Source: JBGTFE01 sp036403235
GTDB lineage: Bacteria; Acidobacteriota; Blastocatellia; Pyrinomonadales; Pyrinomonadaceae
Direction: 5' to 3'
Assembly (NCBI GenBank): GCA_036403235.1
Contig: DASWRI010000052.1
Location: 84,591-148,590, forward strand
DNA: 64,000 nucleotides
Both the position numbers and the translations under genes were made by a program. Positions 36,180 through 45,567 of the stretch are shown one piece after another (the first letter of the stretch is position 1; every line of letters starts with the position of its first letter). The notes beneath the pieces were generated by a model. That model was not told the origin of the DNA, made no database searches, and saw only the letters and a list, made by a program, of their open reading frames with translations.

Positions 36180-37850
36180 ATGAAACAACTTTCCGTTCTG
36201 CTCGCCGCTTTCTGTCTTTTCGCAAATCCAATTTTTTCGCAAACGTTTTCGCCCGAGGTCAAGCGCGTCGCGGTTTTCAAAAACGGCTACGCTTTTACGT
36301 ATCGCGAAGGCGAGGCGCAGACGGCGGGCGGCTGGGTTTATACGACGAACACGCCGATTGGCGTTCTCGGCACGATTTGGGGTTACTCGACTTCGCCGAA
36401 CGTGCGCGTTATGCAGCTGCTCGCGTCGGAAAACGAAAAGCGCGAGACGGAGCGCGTCACCGACATCGCCGAGATTTTGCTGGCGAACGAGGGCGCGCGG
36501 ATTCGTTTCATCGACAATTACAGCAAACAATTTGAAGGAACGTATGAAATCGTCAGCCGCAACCGAAATTTTGCCGCGCCCGTTCCGCGAACCGATTACA
36601 ACACGGACGAATATCGCGAAGACCAGCTGACAATCGCGCTCAAAACCGAAACCGGATTGATGTTTTTTCTCGCGAGCTCCGTCAGAAATCTGGAAATCGT
36701 CGGCCAGCCAAAAATGGAAAAGATAAAAACGGTCAAGGAAAATCGGCTGGCGATGAAAGTCGAAGGCGCAAAAGACGGCGAGCGCTTCAATCTCGGAGTG
36801 GCCGCCCTCGAGCGCGGCATCCGCTGGATTCCGGCGTATCGCGTCGAGGTTAAGGGAACGCCCGTCAAGGAAGCAAAATTAGAGCTCGAAGCGATGCTGA
36901 TAAACGAGCTGACGGATTTGAAAAACTCGGAAGTTTATTTTGTCGTCGGCGTTCCGCACTTTCTGTTTCAGGACACGATGTCACCGCTTTCGATGAACAC
37001 GGCTTTCGCGGGCGTTTCGAGTTATTTTCAAGCCGGAAACAGAAACAACCGGCGCGATTCGTATTCGAACGCGATTATGACTCAGGTTTCGTCCCAATCC
37101 GAAAATACATATTCCGACGAGGAAGATGCGACACCGACCGTTTCCGGAGAGGAACAGGCAAACACTTTTTCGGCCGAACAGCTTTTTCTGTATCAGGCGA
37201 ACGACATCACTCTCAAGAAAAACGAGCGCGCCAGTTTAAGACTTTTTTCGCTGACCGTTCCGGCGAGCGAAGTTTTTGAATGGACTCTGAACGACGCGCC
37301 GAACACCGTCCAGCGCTATCTCGAATACGCCAGCGGGTCGAATTCGACGCCGCTTTTGCAAGACCTTTCGAGCAAAATCTGGTATGCGCTGCGGCTCAAA
37401 AATCAAACCGGAATGCCGTGGACGACCGCGCCCGCGCTGAGCTTTCGCGAATGGAAACCGATTGGACAGGATATGCTCAGCTTTACGCCCGTCGGCGGCG
37501 AAAACATTTTGCGCGTGACGCCCGCGACCGAAGTCATCGGCACGCACACGCTCGAAGAAAAATCGCGCGCGCAGACGGAGATGAGATACGGCGGAAGCAG
37601 CTACACGTTCGATTTAATCACTATCGAAGGCACGATAAAGCTTCGCAATATCAAAAAGGAAGCGGTCGAGCTGGTTTTGACGCGCAATCTCGTCGGCCAG
37701 GTTGTATCGGCGACCGACGCGGGAAAAATTTCGCGCGAAGGCTTGAATCTGCAGGCCGTCAACCCGAACTCGGTCATCAAATGGAATTTGAATCTGCCGC
37801 CGGGCGAAAAGGAAATCAAATACACATACAAAATTTACGTCAGAAGATAA
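36180..37850 (+). CDS. exported DUF4139-like protein
   Basis: 556 residues with a signal peptide (residues 1-20, ending PIFSQ) and RBS CAAGGAG. It begins VKRVAVFKNGYAFTYREGEA, contains RWIPAYRVEVKG and EAMLINELTDLKNSEVYFVV, and ends in a beta-rich region with NLNLPPGEKEIKYTYKIYV. This order resembles the DUF4139/MuiA-like family, though the match is by eye. Function unknown; envelope location likely. Followed by the hairpin and 21-bp array at 37858. Confidence 0.7.
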   Translation: MKQLSVLLAAFCLFANPIFSQTFSPEVKRVAVFKNGYAFTYREGEAQTAGGWVYTTNTPIGVLGTIWGYSTSPNVRVMQLLASENEKRETERVTDIAEILLANEGARIRFIDNYSKQFEGTYEIVSRNRNFAAPVPRTDYNTDEYREDQLTIALKTETGLMFFLASSVRNLEIVGQPKMEKIKTVKENRLAMKVEGAKDGERFNLGVAALERGIRWIPAYRVEVKGTPVKEAKLELEAMLINELTDLKNSEVYFVVGVPHFLFQDTMSPLSMNTAFAGVSSYFQAGNRNNRRDSYSNAIMTQVSSQSENTYSDEEDATPTVSGEEQANTFSAEQLFLYQANDITLKKNERASLRLFSLTVPASEVFEWTLNDAPNTVQRYLEYASGSNSTPLLQDLSSKIWYALRLKNQTGMPWTTAPALSFREWKPIGQDMLSFTPVGGENILRVTPATEVIGTHTLEEKSRAQTEMRYGGSSYTFDLITIEGTIKLRNIKKEAVELVLTRNLVGQVVSATDAGKISREGLNLQAVNPNSVIKWNLNLPPGEKEIKYTYKIYVRR

Positions 37851-37857
37851 ACAATTC

Positions 37858-38005
37858 CGCGCCGGAAAATTAATTCTCCCGGCGCAAGGAAATAAATTCT
37901 CCGCTTTGGGAAATGCTTTTCCGGCATCGGAAATATATTTTCCCGTGCCGGGAGTTTATTGCCTCGCGTCGGGAATTTATTTTCTATGTTCGGGAATTCA
38001 TTGCA
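37858..38005. repeat. 21-bp degenerate tandem array 5 with an overlapping GC hairpin
   Basis: From 37901 there are five exact 21-bp units (37901, 37922, 37943, 37964 and 37985), each containing GGGAA or GGAAA then a T-rich core. Two earlier units (one of 22 bp) are less regular. The left end also forms a hairpin, GCGCCGG with CCGGCGC (37859-37885), which may end transcription of the gene at 36180. The array stops 6 bp before the stop codon of the broken gene at 38011. Confidence 0.8.
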
Positions 38006-38010
38006 AAATA

Positions 38011-38521
38011 TTAAGACAAAACCGGATGTCCGGCGAGATTTATCAGACGGCGATAGCCCTGCGCCGTCGACATTTCGTGAATCGCGCCGAAAGTCATATG
38101 AGTTGCGGTAAATTTTCTGCCGACGAGATTGGTCAAAATCGTCACGGAGCGGGCGTAAACGTTATAAAAAGCGGAAACTCCGTCTCTTATCTGCGTCTGC
38201 CACGTCGTCGTCCGTCCTGACTCCGGCTTCCGCCAGAAAACGATTTAAAAGCTCGGCGTGCGTGAGTTCCTCCGCGCTCCAGCGTTCCATAAAGCGGCTG
38301 ATTACCGGGTCTTTGCCGGTCGGCGTGCGGCGCAGCTCGGTGTAATACATATCGGTCAGCACTTCGACATCGCGCATGTACATCAAAACGGGCACGAAGC
38401 GCGCGTCCAGCTCGTATTTTTTGACGTCGTTCCAACGGATTTTATCGAGAAATTCCTTCGATAAAGCGCGCGGCTGTTTTTCATACCAGTTTAGAACGTC
38501 CCGGTTCGTCTCAAAAGTCAT
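38011..38521 (-). pseudogene. broken ferritin-like (acyl-ACP desaturase-type) gene
   Basis: The first frame (from ATG 38521) gives MTFETNRDVLNWYEKQPRAL and a ferritin-like helix pair (EVLTDMYYTELRR, WSAEELTHAELLNRF), then terminates at 38162 after unrelated residues. Restoring frame near 38200, in the GACGACGACG run, continues with WQTQIRDGVSAFYNVYARSV, TILTNLVGRKF, THMTFGAIHEMSTAQGYRRL and INLAGHPVLS before a stop at 38011. Intact relatives go on after GHPVL with a second metal-binding helix (from memory). So the gene has a frameshift and a lost 3' end, exactly where the 21-bp array begins. Confidence 0.75.
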
Positions 38522-38655
38522 ATTTTCTCCAAAAAGAAACCAATTTCATATTTCCCGCGAATAAACAATCAGTTTCGCTTAACTTTTTAATTCGCTATAC
38601 TAATTCTTTCGGATTCAACGGGCGCGAGCGCTCGGTGTTAGGATAAAAATTAATT

Positions 38656-39689
<1,034 letters not shown>

Positions 39690-39693
<4 letters not shown>

Positions 39694-39976
39694 TTAAAAT
39701 TGGCTATAAATGTCCAAAATGCGAAGGGAAAGTTTTACTACCTGAATTTAGTAAAGAAACAAAGCAAAAAAGTGTGAAACTTTCCAAAAACCTGGTCGCT
39801 TGAAAGCAGTCGGAGCGATGAAATATTTTGGAAAGATTGATTTAACCAGCGCAAAATTTGTCGGTTTGCATTTCGCTAATCCTGATAAAACTTGTCACAG
39901 ATGCAAATCTGATTTGGGAAATTCGGAAGCGTTGATTTGCCCGAAATGCAAATCTTTGAATTTTAATTGGTGGTAA
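39690..39976 (+). pseudogene. zinc-ribbon gene interrupted by a frameshift at an A6 run
   Basis: The ATG at 39690 overlaps the upstream stop (ATGA). The first frame reads MIKIGYKCPKCEGKVLLPEF and ends early at a TGA after residue 38. Adding one base at the A6 run 39766-39771 (equivalent to a -1 shift) restores one 95-residue protein: CETFQKPGRLKAVGAMKYFG, then two CxxC pairs (CHRCKSDLG and CPKCKSLNFNWW) before the TAA at 39976, 3 bp ahead of the M28 gene. Length, position and paired CxxC motifs argue the whole is one gene. It may be a decayed gene, a homopolymer base error, or a slippage-dependent gene. Confidence 0.6.
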
Positions 39977-39979
39977 TTT

Positions 39980-42049
39980 ATGCGAAAGCAATTATTCAGT
40001 TTCCTACTTTTATTATCGTTTCTCGCGAGCGTTTCGGCGCAAACATCGAAACCGACCGAAACGGAAGTAAATCTCCGCCTTCACATCAATTATCTGGCTT
40101 CGGATAAACTCGAAGGACGCCGGACGGGCGAGAAAGGCGCGACGATGGCGGCCGGTTATATCGCAAATTTGTTTGCCGCATATAAACTCAAGCCTTCGGG
40201 CAGCACGACGAGCAAAAATTATTTGCAGGCTTTTCCGTTCGTGACGGGCGTCGAAATGGCGAAGGACAATGCATTTCGGCTTGAGCTGACAAACGCGGGC
40301 GGCCAGCGCGTAAAAATCGAAAACATTCTGCCCGTCCGGCCGGTCGGATTTTCGCCGAACGGCGAGGTCGCCGATGCCGAAGTCGTTTTCGCCGGTTTCG
40401 GAATCGCTTCAAGCGAGGCGAAATATGATGATTACAATTACGACGGCAATAATCTCGACGTCAAAGGCAAAATCGTTCTCGCTTTTGACGGAACGCCGGA
40501 CAACGCGCCTAATTCGCCGTTTGCCCGCTTCGACGCGCGCGCCAAAGCGAATATCGCAAAAGAAAAAGGCGCGCTCGGGCTGCTTCTGATTTCGCGCGAA
40601 ACGAAGCTCGAAGACGATAAGCTGGCGCAGTTAAAATACGACCAGACGCTCGGCGAGGCCGCCCTGCCGACATACGTCATCGCGCGCAACACGGCGCAAA
40701 ACATTCTCGGAGTCGGCGAAAACGAGCTGCCGCTGATTGAATCTTTAATAGCGATGCGAAAAGACGCCGGAGTAAAGACCAAATTTCCTTTTCGCGACAC
40801 GCGGCCGCGCGCCGGATTTAAGGTCAATCTCGTCAAAAAACAGGCGGAAAGCTACAACGTCGTCGGAATTTTGGAAGGCCGCGACGCGCAGTTAAAAAAT
40901 GAAGCAATCGTCATCGGCGCGCATTACGACCATCTCGGACGAGGCGGCGCGGGCAGTCTTGCCGTCAATTCGACCGAGATTCATCACGGCGCTGACGATA
41001 ACGCATCGGGCGTCGCGGCGATGCTCGAACTCGCGCGCCAATTTGCCAAAGCCAAAACCAACCAGCGGACGTTGATTTTTATCGCTTTCAGCGGCGAAGA
41101 AGAAGGTCTTATCGGCTCGAAGTTTTACGTCAACAATCCGACGTTTCCGCTTGAAAAAACCGTCGCGATGATAAATATGGATATGGTCGGGCGTCTGAAC
41201 GAAAATAAATTGACCGTCGGCGGAATCGGGACGGCAAGCGAGTGGAAAAAACTCGTTGAGGCCGACAACGGAAGCTATCTGGTCACACAAACCGTCGGCG
41301 AGGAAAATGTAAAAATAAAAACCGCCGTCGAGGAAACATTACGAAAACAAGGCGTGACCGGCGTCAAAGCCGAAGTCGACGACACAACGATTAATCTCAC
41401 CGGCGTTGCTGCCGTCGGAAGCAAAATCGATGAAATAGCTGTCATGATTGGGCCGCTGGCCGGGCAGTCTAAACGAAAAATCGACAATCAAATTGCCGCT
41501 TCGCCTTATCAAGTTCCTTTTTCTCTACAGCTCAACGAGGAGGGTTTCGGGCCGAGCGACCATTCATCGTTTTACGGCAAGCAGATTCCGGTTCTTTTCT
41601 TTTTCACCGGAACGCACGCCGATTATCACAAACCTTCGGACACGGCCGACAAAATAAATTACGGCGGCTTGATGAAGGTGACGGATTACGTCGGCCAAAT
41701 CGTCAAATCAATCGACCGGAATCCGTCAAAACCGACTTATACGGTCGCAAAAACTTCGTCGATGGGCGGCCGGTCGACATTTAACGTATCTCTCGGAACC
41801 GTGCCGAACTACGCCGATGGAACAAACGACGGCTTGCTGCTCGACGGCGTGCGCGACGCGAGCCCGGCGGCGAAGGCGGGCATAAAGGCGGGCGATAAAA
41901 TCGTCAAGCTGGCCGGGCGCGACATTCGCAATATCAGCGATTACGTTTTTGTCCTCGGCGAAATGAAAGCGGGCGCGGAATACGAAGTAGTAGTCGTGCG
42001 CGGCGCCGAGACGCTGACGCTGAAAATCGTTCCGGCGGCGAGAAAATGA
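39980..42049 (+). CDS. exported M28 zinc aminopeptidase with PA and PDZ domains
   Basis: 689 residues with a signal peptide (ending ASVSAQ). A PA insert (about 120-230) is followed by the M28 catalytic core: GAHYDHLG, GADDNASG, SGEEEGLIGS, MINMDMVGR and GPSDHSSF give the His, Asp, Glu, Asp and His zinc ligands. A C-terminal PDZ domain (about 600-685, ASPAAKAGIKAGDKIVKL) probably binds substrate ends. It degrades peptides in the periplasm or outside. Operon member: 3 bp after the zinc ribbon, and its stop overlaps the next start. Confidence 0.93.
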   Translation: MRKQLFSFLLLLSFLASVSAQTSKPTETEVNLRLHINYLASDKLEGRRTGEKGATMAAGYIANLFAAYKLKPSGSTTSKNYLQAFPFVTGVEMAKDNAFRLELTNAGGQRVKIENILPVRPVGFSPNGEVADAEVVFAGFGIASSEAKYDDYNYDGNNLDVKGKIVLAFDGTPDNAPNSPFARFDARAKANIAKEKGALGLLLISRETKLEDDKLAQLKYDQTLGEAALPTYVIARNTAQNILGVGENELPLIESLIAMRKDAGVKTKFPFRDTRPRAGFKVNLVKKQAESYNVVGILEGRDAQLKNEAIVIGAHYDHLGRGGAGSLAVNSTEIHHGADDNASGVAAMLELARQFAKAKTNQRTLIFIAFSGEEEGLIGSKFYVNNPTFPLEKTVAMINMDMVGRLNENKLTVGGIGTASEWKKLVEADNGSYLVTQTVGEENVKIKTAVEETLRKQGVTGVKAEVDDTTINLTGVAAVGSKIDEIAVMIGPLAGQSKRKIDNQIAASPYQVPFSLQLNEEGFGPSDHSSFYGKQIPVLFFFTGTHADYHKPSDTADKINYGGLMKVTDYVGQIVKSIDRNPSKPTYTVAKTSSMGGRSTFNVSLGTVPNYADGTNDGLLLDGVRDASPAAKAGIKAGDKIVKLAGRDIRNISDYVFVLGEMKAGAEYEVVVVRGAETLTLKIVPAARK

Positions 42050-42444
42050 GAAAGAGAGACGAGAAGATGAAGAGACGGACTAAAATTTATATAATTTTCA
42101 TTTTGATTTCGACGATTTCCGCCTGCCGGCAAAAGGCGGCGGAAAATACAAATCAAGCGATAAAGCCTGCGCAGACCACTTCGGCAACTCCGAACGCTTC
42201 GCCGTCGATTCCGGTAAATAAAAGTTACGAGGGCCGGGGCGTGGTGACGAAAATCAATCTCGAACTCGTGTCGGTCGAGCTCAAACACGAAAAAATCGAG
42301 GGCTTGATGAACGCGATGACGATGGAATTTTATGTCGCGAAAAAGAGCGAGCTGGAAAAATTAAAAATCGGCGACGCGGTCGAGTTTGTCATTGACTACA
42401 AGAACGGGCAGGAAAAAATCAGCAGCATTCAAAAGTCGAAATGA
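42046..42444 (+). CDS. lipoprotein with CusF-like copper-binding domain
   Basis: 132 residues if the overlapping ATG at 42046 is used (ATGA with the M28 stop); a second ATG at 42067 gives 125. Lipobox STISAC. After an Asn/Pro/Thr linker comes a CusF-type domain: GVVTKINLELVSVELKHEKI, GLMNAMTMEFYV, LKIGDAVEFVID. The H and M residues in KHEKIEGLMNAMTM correspond to the metal ligands of the family. It may hand copper to an efflux system, but none is nearby. Its stop overlaps the dapF start. Confidence 0.85.
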   Translation: MRKRDEKMKRRTKIYIIFILISTISACRQKAAENTNQAIKPAQTTSATPNASPSIPVNKSYEGRGVVTKINLELVSVELKHEKIEGLMNAMTMEFYVAKKSELEKLKIGDAVEFVIDYKNGQEKISSIQKSK

Positions 42445-43247
42445 ACACAGTCAGCTTTTGCAAGTTTCACGGTTTCGGCAACGATTACATCGTTTTTGAA
42501 ATTGAAGCTTTGCGCGAAACGGAAAATCTGGGCGACTTTGCGAAAAAAGTCTGCCATCGCCACACCGGAATCGGCGGCGACGGCATCGCCGTTTTGGAGC
42601 GACTCGACGCTGCGGAAGCCGATTACGCCTGCCGAATCATCAATCCCGACGGCAGCGAAGCCGGATTTTCCGGCAACGGAACGCGCTGCGCCGTCGCCTA
42701 TCTTTATTACAAAAATCTCCGTCAGCAAAATTCACTGAAATTAAAAACCAAAAGCGGAATCAAAACTTACGAGCTTCTGGAAAAAAAGGATTTCACCTTC
42801 TGGTTTCGCGCCGAGCTCGGCCGACCGCATTCATTTGCGAATTACGAATTACAAATTACGAATCGCGTTTTGCCGATTTTTTCGCTTGATGTCGGAAATC
42901 CGGTGGCGGTAATTTTTGTCGATGACTTTGAACAAATAGACTGGCGCGCGGCGGGACGCGAAATCGAGACGCACCGGCAGTTTCCCGAAAGAACGAACGT
43001 CGTTTTTGTAAAAATCATCGACCGCAAGAACATCGAAATTCGCATCTGGGAACGCGGCGCGGGCGAGACGTCTTCGTCGGGAACGTGCTCGATTGCGGCG
43101 GCCGTCGCTTCCGGATTTACCGGAAAAACCGGAAGACAAGTTTCCGTCAGCGCGGAAGGCGGCACGACCGAAGCCGTCTGGCGCGAAGACGACGAAATGC
43201 TGATTACAGGCCGCGCCGATTTGGCTTTCTGCGGCGAAGTAATTTAA
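42441..43247 (+). CDS. dapF: diaminopimelate epimerase homologue with both catalytic Cys replaced by Ser
   Basis: 268 residues. The fold blocks are clear: FCKFHGFGNDYIVFE, RHTGIGGDGIAVLE, NPDGSEAGFSGNGTRC, and ERGAGETSSSGTC. In characterised DapF the two acid/base residues are Cys in (M)CGNGxRC and ACGTG; here the equivalent positions are Ser77 and Ser213. DapF converts LL- to meso-diaminopimelate for peptidoglycan and lysine. With two Ser the normal thiol mechanism is not possible, so the enzyme may be slower, different, or not an epimerase. Residues 133-142 (ANYELQITNR) are encoded by an ATTACGA heptamer repeat and look inserted. Last gene of the operon. Confidence 0.85.
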   Translation: MNTVSFCKFHGFGNDYIVFEIEALRETENLGDFAKKVCHRHTGIGGDGIAVLERLDAAEADYACRIINPDGSEAGFSGNGTRCAVAYLYYKNLRQQNSLKLKTKSGIKTYELLEKKDFTFWFRAELGRPHSFANYELQITNRVLPIFSLDVGNPVAVIFVDDFEQIDWRAAGREIETHRQFPERTNVVFVKIIDRKNIEIRIWERGAGETSSSGTCSIAAAVASGFTGKTGRQVSVSAEGGTTEAVWREDDEMLITGRADLAFCGEVI

Positions 43248-43248
43248 G

Positions 43249-43310
43249 GGATGAGGGATGAATAAGAGTAAAAGCTCAGCTTGAGCAATTTTCTGATTCA
43301 TCCCTCATCC
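43249..43310. repeat. heptanucleotide inverted repeat (GGGATGA type) between convergent genes
   Basis: GGATGAGGGATGAAT (43249-43263) and its exact complement (43296-43310) form a 15-bp stem between dapF and the convergent lipase-like gene. It may end both transcripts. Confidence 0.8.
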
Positions 43311-43329
43311 TTTAGCCTTCTGCCCTTAT

Positions 43330-45252
43330 TTATCTCGCCGCGTTCGTGTTCATCTCGGCGTTGCGCGCCGAATCGGAAGTCTGCGCCGGGTCGCGCATTC
43401 CGCCCGTATGACACCAGCCGGTTTTGTGACCGCGATTGATGGCCGACGGCAACTGCGCGTAAGCGCGCTCGACGACGCCGTCTTCCGGGTCGCCGAGAAA
43501 CGGGTCGGTCGCCAGATTGCAGTAATCGTAGCGATACCAGACGTCTTCAAACGAAGTCGTGTAATAATTGACTTTCGCTCTCGCCCACGTCGGAATTCCG
43601 GCGAGCCACGCCGCCGCGCCGCTATACGACATATTTGTGTTCGAACCGCAGCCCGCGCCGAAAATCTGTCCGAGTAGCGCGAGATTTCCCGCCAAAGCCG
43701 TGCCTTGATAAGGCGTTCCGACCGATTGAATCAGGCGCGAGCCGGTCGCCGCGTCGAGTCCGCTCCAGTAATACGTATAAAGATGAAGCGAAGCCGCGCC
43801 GCCCTGACTGTGCGCGACGATGCCGAACGAAGGATAGGCCGCGCCGAAATTTTTGATTAAATTGGCAAACTGGTCGTGCGTACGGTTTTTGTTCGGGTCG
43901 CTAAAAACGATGGCGCTCGAAAACTGCGAAACCGGAAACGGATTTCCGCCCGAGCAATAACCGTGAACGAGCATCAATTTCCCGCCCGTCGCGCTCGCAA
44001 CGTCAAGATTTGCCGGACGTTTGCCCATTCGCATCTCGTCGTTAATTTCCGCATTAAAAGTTTGTTTTGCCGCTTCGGGCAAAGCCGTGACGGCCAGCGA
44101 AATCGTTTCGGCTTCGGCGAGCGTGACAAATGTGTCGGCGTCCTGAAGACGTATGTTTCGCAGCTCGAAATCGTTTTTAGCGTCGGAGCGGGCAAGCCAT
44201 CGGCCGTCGAGCGTCAAAGGAATGCTCGTGCGCGTCTTTGTGCCTTCGGCGACGGTCATTCCGCCAATCCACGCGACCGGCGCTTCTTCGCCGGATGAGT
44301 TTCTGCCCCAAACTTCGGCGTAAGCGACGACTTTTCGGCCGCTCGCCAGGCCTGCCGTCGGGATGTTGACGCTCATTCTCGTCTGGTCAATCAAATTCGT
44401 ATAGCTCGATTTTCCGAGCCGCACGTTTTCGGCAAGAACATCAAAAGCCGTCTCGCTCGTCCGCACAAACCGCTCGCCCCGCGGCGTGATGCCGCGAACG
44501 GTAATCTGCGCCGTGTATTGGCCGGCCATCGGCGGCACGAACGCGCCGCCGAACGTGCCGTTTTCATTGCCGCTCAAAGATAATTTCTGCAAAGTGCCGT
44601 TCGGCAGACGAAGCTCGGCTTCGGCCGTTTCGACGACGGGCGAGATTAAATTTACCGTCGAGACGGATTTTACGGAATTGTCGAAAATTGACGTGACAAC
44701 GCCGATTTGTCTTCCGACCAGAGTTTGAAATGTGTCGAGATACGTATAAATCTGGTAGGGCGAATTGTTTGAAACGACCAGATAGCCGGCCGTTTCGCCC
44801 TCGCGAAAAGAATTTTTCGGCGCGGCAATCTCGATGCGCCACGTTCCGGTTCTGGCGTAATCGAACTCGAAAACCTCGGCCGGATATTTGACGCCGTCAA
44901 ACCCGACTTCGCCGTTTCGATAATCGAGCAGAGACACGTTTTCGCGTAAGTTTATCTGCCGGCCGTCCGCATTGGCGGTAATTTGCCACGCCTGGCTGTT
45001 CGGCGCGAGCAGCGTCAATTTTAACTGCTCGGCGGCCTCGATTGGCAAATCAATCGTCCACTTGCCCTGTCGAAATCTAATCGGAAGCATCGCCGCCGCC
45101 GAACGCGTCCCGAGCGTTTCCGCCGCAGGCAGCCGCATCGCGTCCATTTCCGCGGCCGTTCCCGCCAGATTCTTAAACGATTCGGGCTGAATGCCGAGCG
45201 CGAGCTGCGCCAGCAGGAGCGTTAACACAACAAGCAAAAGCGTTTTCTTCAT
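43330..45252 (-). CDS. exported lipase-like alpha/beta hydrolase with N-terminal beta domains
   Basis: 640 residues with a signal peptide (residues 1-20). Residues 40-390 look like beta-sandwich domains (for example GTWRIEIAAPKNSFREGET and GQYTAQITVRGITPRGERFV). The C-terminal 220 residues are the hydrolase: MLVHGYCSGGNPF, nucleophile motif AHSQGGA, VGTPYQGTALAG, and late Asp and His (DPEDGVVER, NRGHKTGWCH). Probably a secreted esterase or lipase; substrate unknown. Confidence 0.82.
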   Translation of the reverse strand: MKKTLLLVVLTLLLAQLALGIQPESFKNLAGTAAEMDAMRLPAAETLGTRSAAAMLPIRFRQGKWTIDLPIEAAEQLKLTLLAPNSQAWQITANADGRQINLRENVSLLDYRNGEVGFDGVKYPAEVFEFDYARTGTWRIEIAAPKNSFREGETAGYLVVSNNSPYQIYTYLDTFQTLVGRQIGVVTSIFDNSVKSVSTVNLISPVVETAEAELRLPNGTLQKLSLSGNENGTFGGAFVPPMAGQYTAQITVRGITPRGERFVRTSETAFDVLAENVRLGKSSYTNLIDQTRMSVNIPTAGLASGRKVVAYAEVWGRNSSGEEAPVAWIGGMTVAEGTKTRTSIPLTLDGRWLARSDAKNDFELRNIRLQDADTFVTLAEAETISLAVTALPEAAKQTFNAEINDEMRMGKRPANLDVASATGGKLMLVHGYCSGGNPFPVSQFSSAIVFSDPNKNRTHDQFANLIKNFGAAYPSFGIVAHSQGGAASLHLYTYYWSGLDAATGSRLIQSVGTPYQGTALAGNLALLGQIFGAGCGSNTNMSYSGAAAWLAGIPTWARAKVNYYTTSFEDVWYRYDYCNLATDPFLGDPEDGVVERAYAQLPSAINRGHKTGWCHTGGMRDPAQTSDSARNAEMNTNAAR

Positions 45253-45409
45253 TATCTGTTCTCCTCGAAAATTTACAAAATAAAATAAAAACGAATTAAA
45301 AATGTCTTCCGCCTTTACTGCTTTTTGGGTTAGAAAGATTCGCGTCTTTTGGGAAACGAATTTGAGTAAATTTATTTTACAGATATTTGCCGCTTTAGCA
45401 ACTTATCGA

Positions 45410-45470
45410 GTGAAAACTGAAAACTGAGAACTGAAATACAGAAACAATTTTCAGTTCCCAGTTTTTAGTT
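45410..45470. repeat. heptanucleotide inverted repeat (CTGAAAA type)
   Basis: GTGAAAACTGAAAACTGAG faces TTTTCAGTTCCCAGTTTTTA. Lies between the lipase-like gene and the beta-helix genes; the remainder of 45253-45567 has no visible gene. Confidence 0.7.
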
Positions 45471-45506
45471 AAAAAAAAGGATAGACGAAATTTCTTTCAT
45501 CTATCC
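45471..45506 (-). terminator. terminator of beta-helix gene 3
   Basis: On the - strand GGATAGATGAAAG and CTATCC arms (45479-45506) form a stem, followed directly by eight T (45478-45471). It is 62 bp past the gene's stop. Confidence 0.85.
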
Positions 45507-45567
45507 AAAAGGGAAGGAAAAATCATTCGGTTACAAACGGGTTAGCCAGCCCGTAACCGAAAAAGAT

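Noticed and set aside
45302..45427. + strand 41-codon frame starting MSSAFTAFWVRK
   Set aside because: No ribosome site and no family resemblance; it ends in a heptamer repeat.
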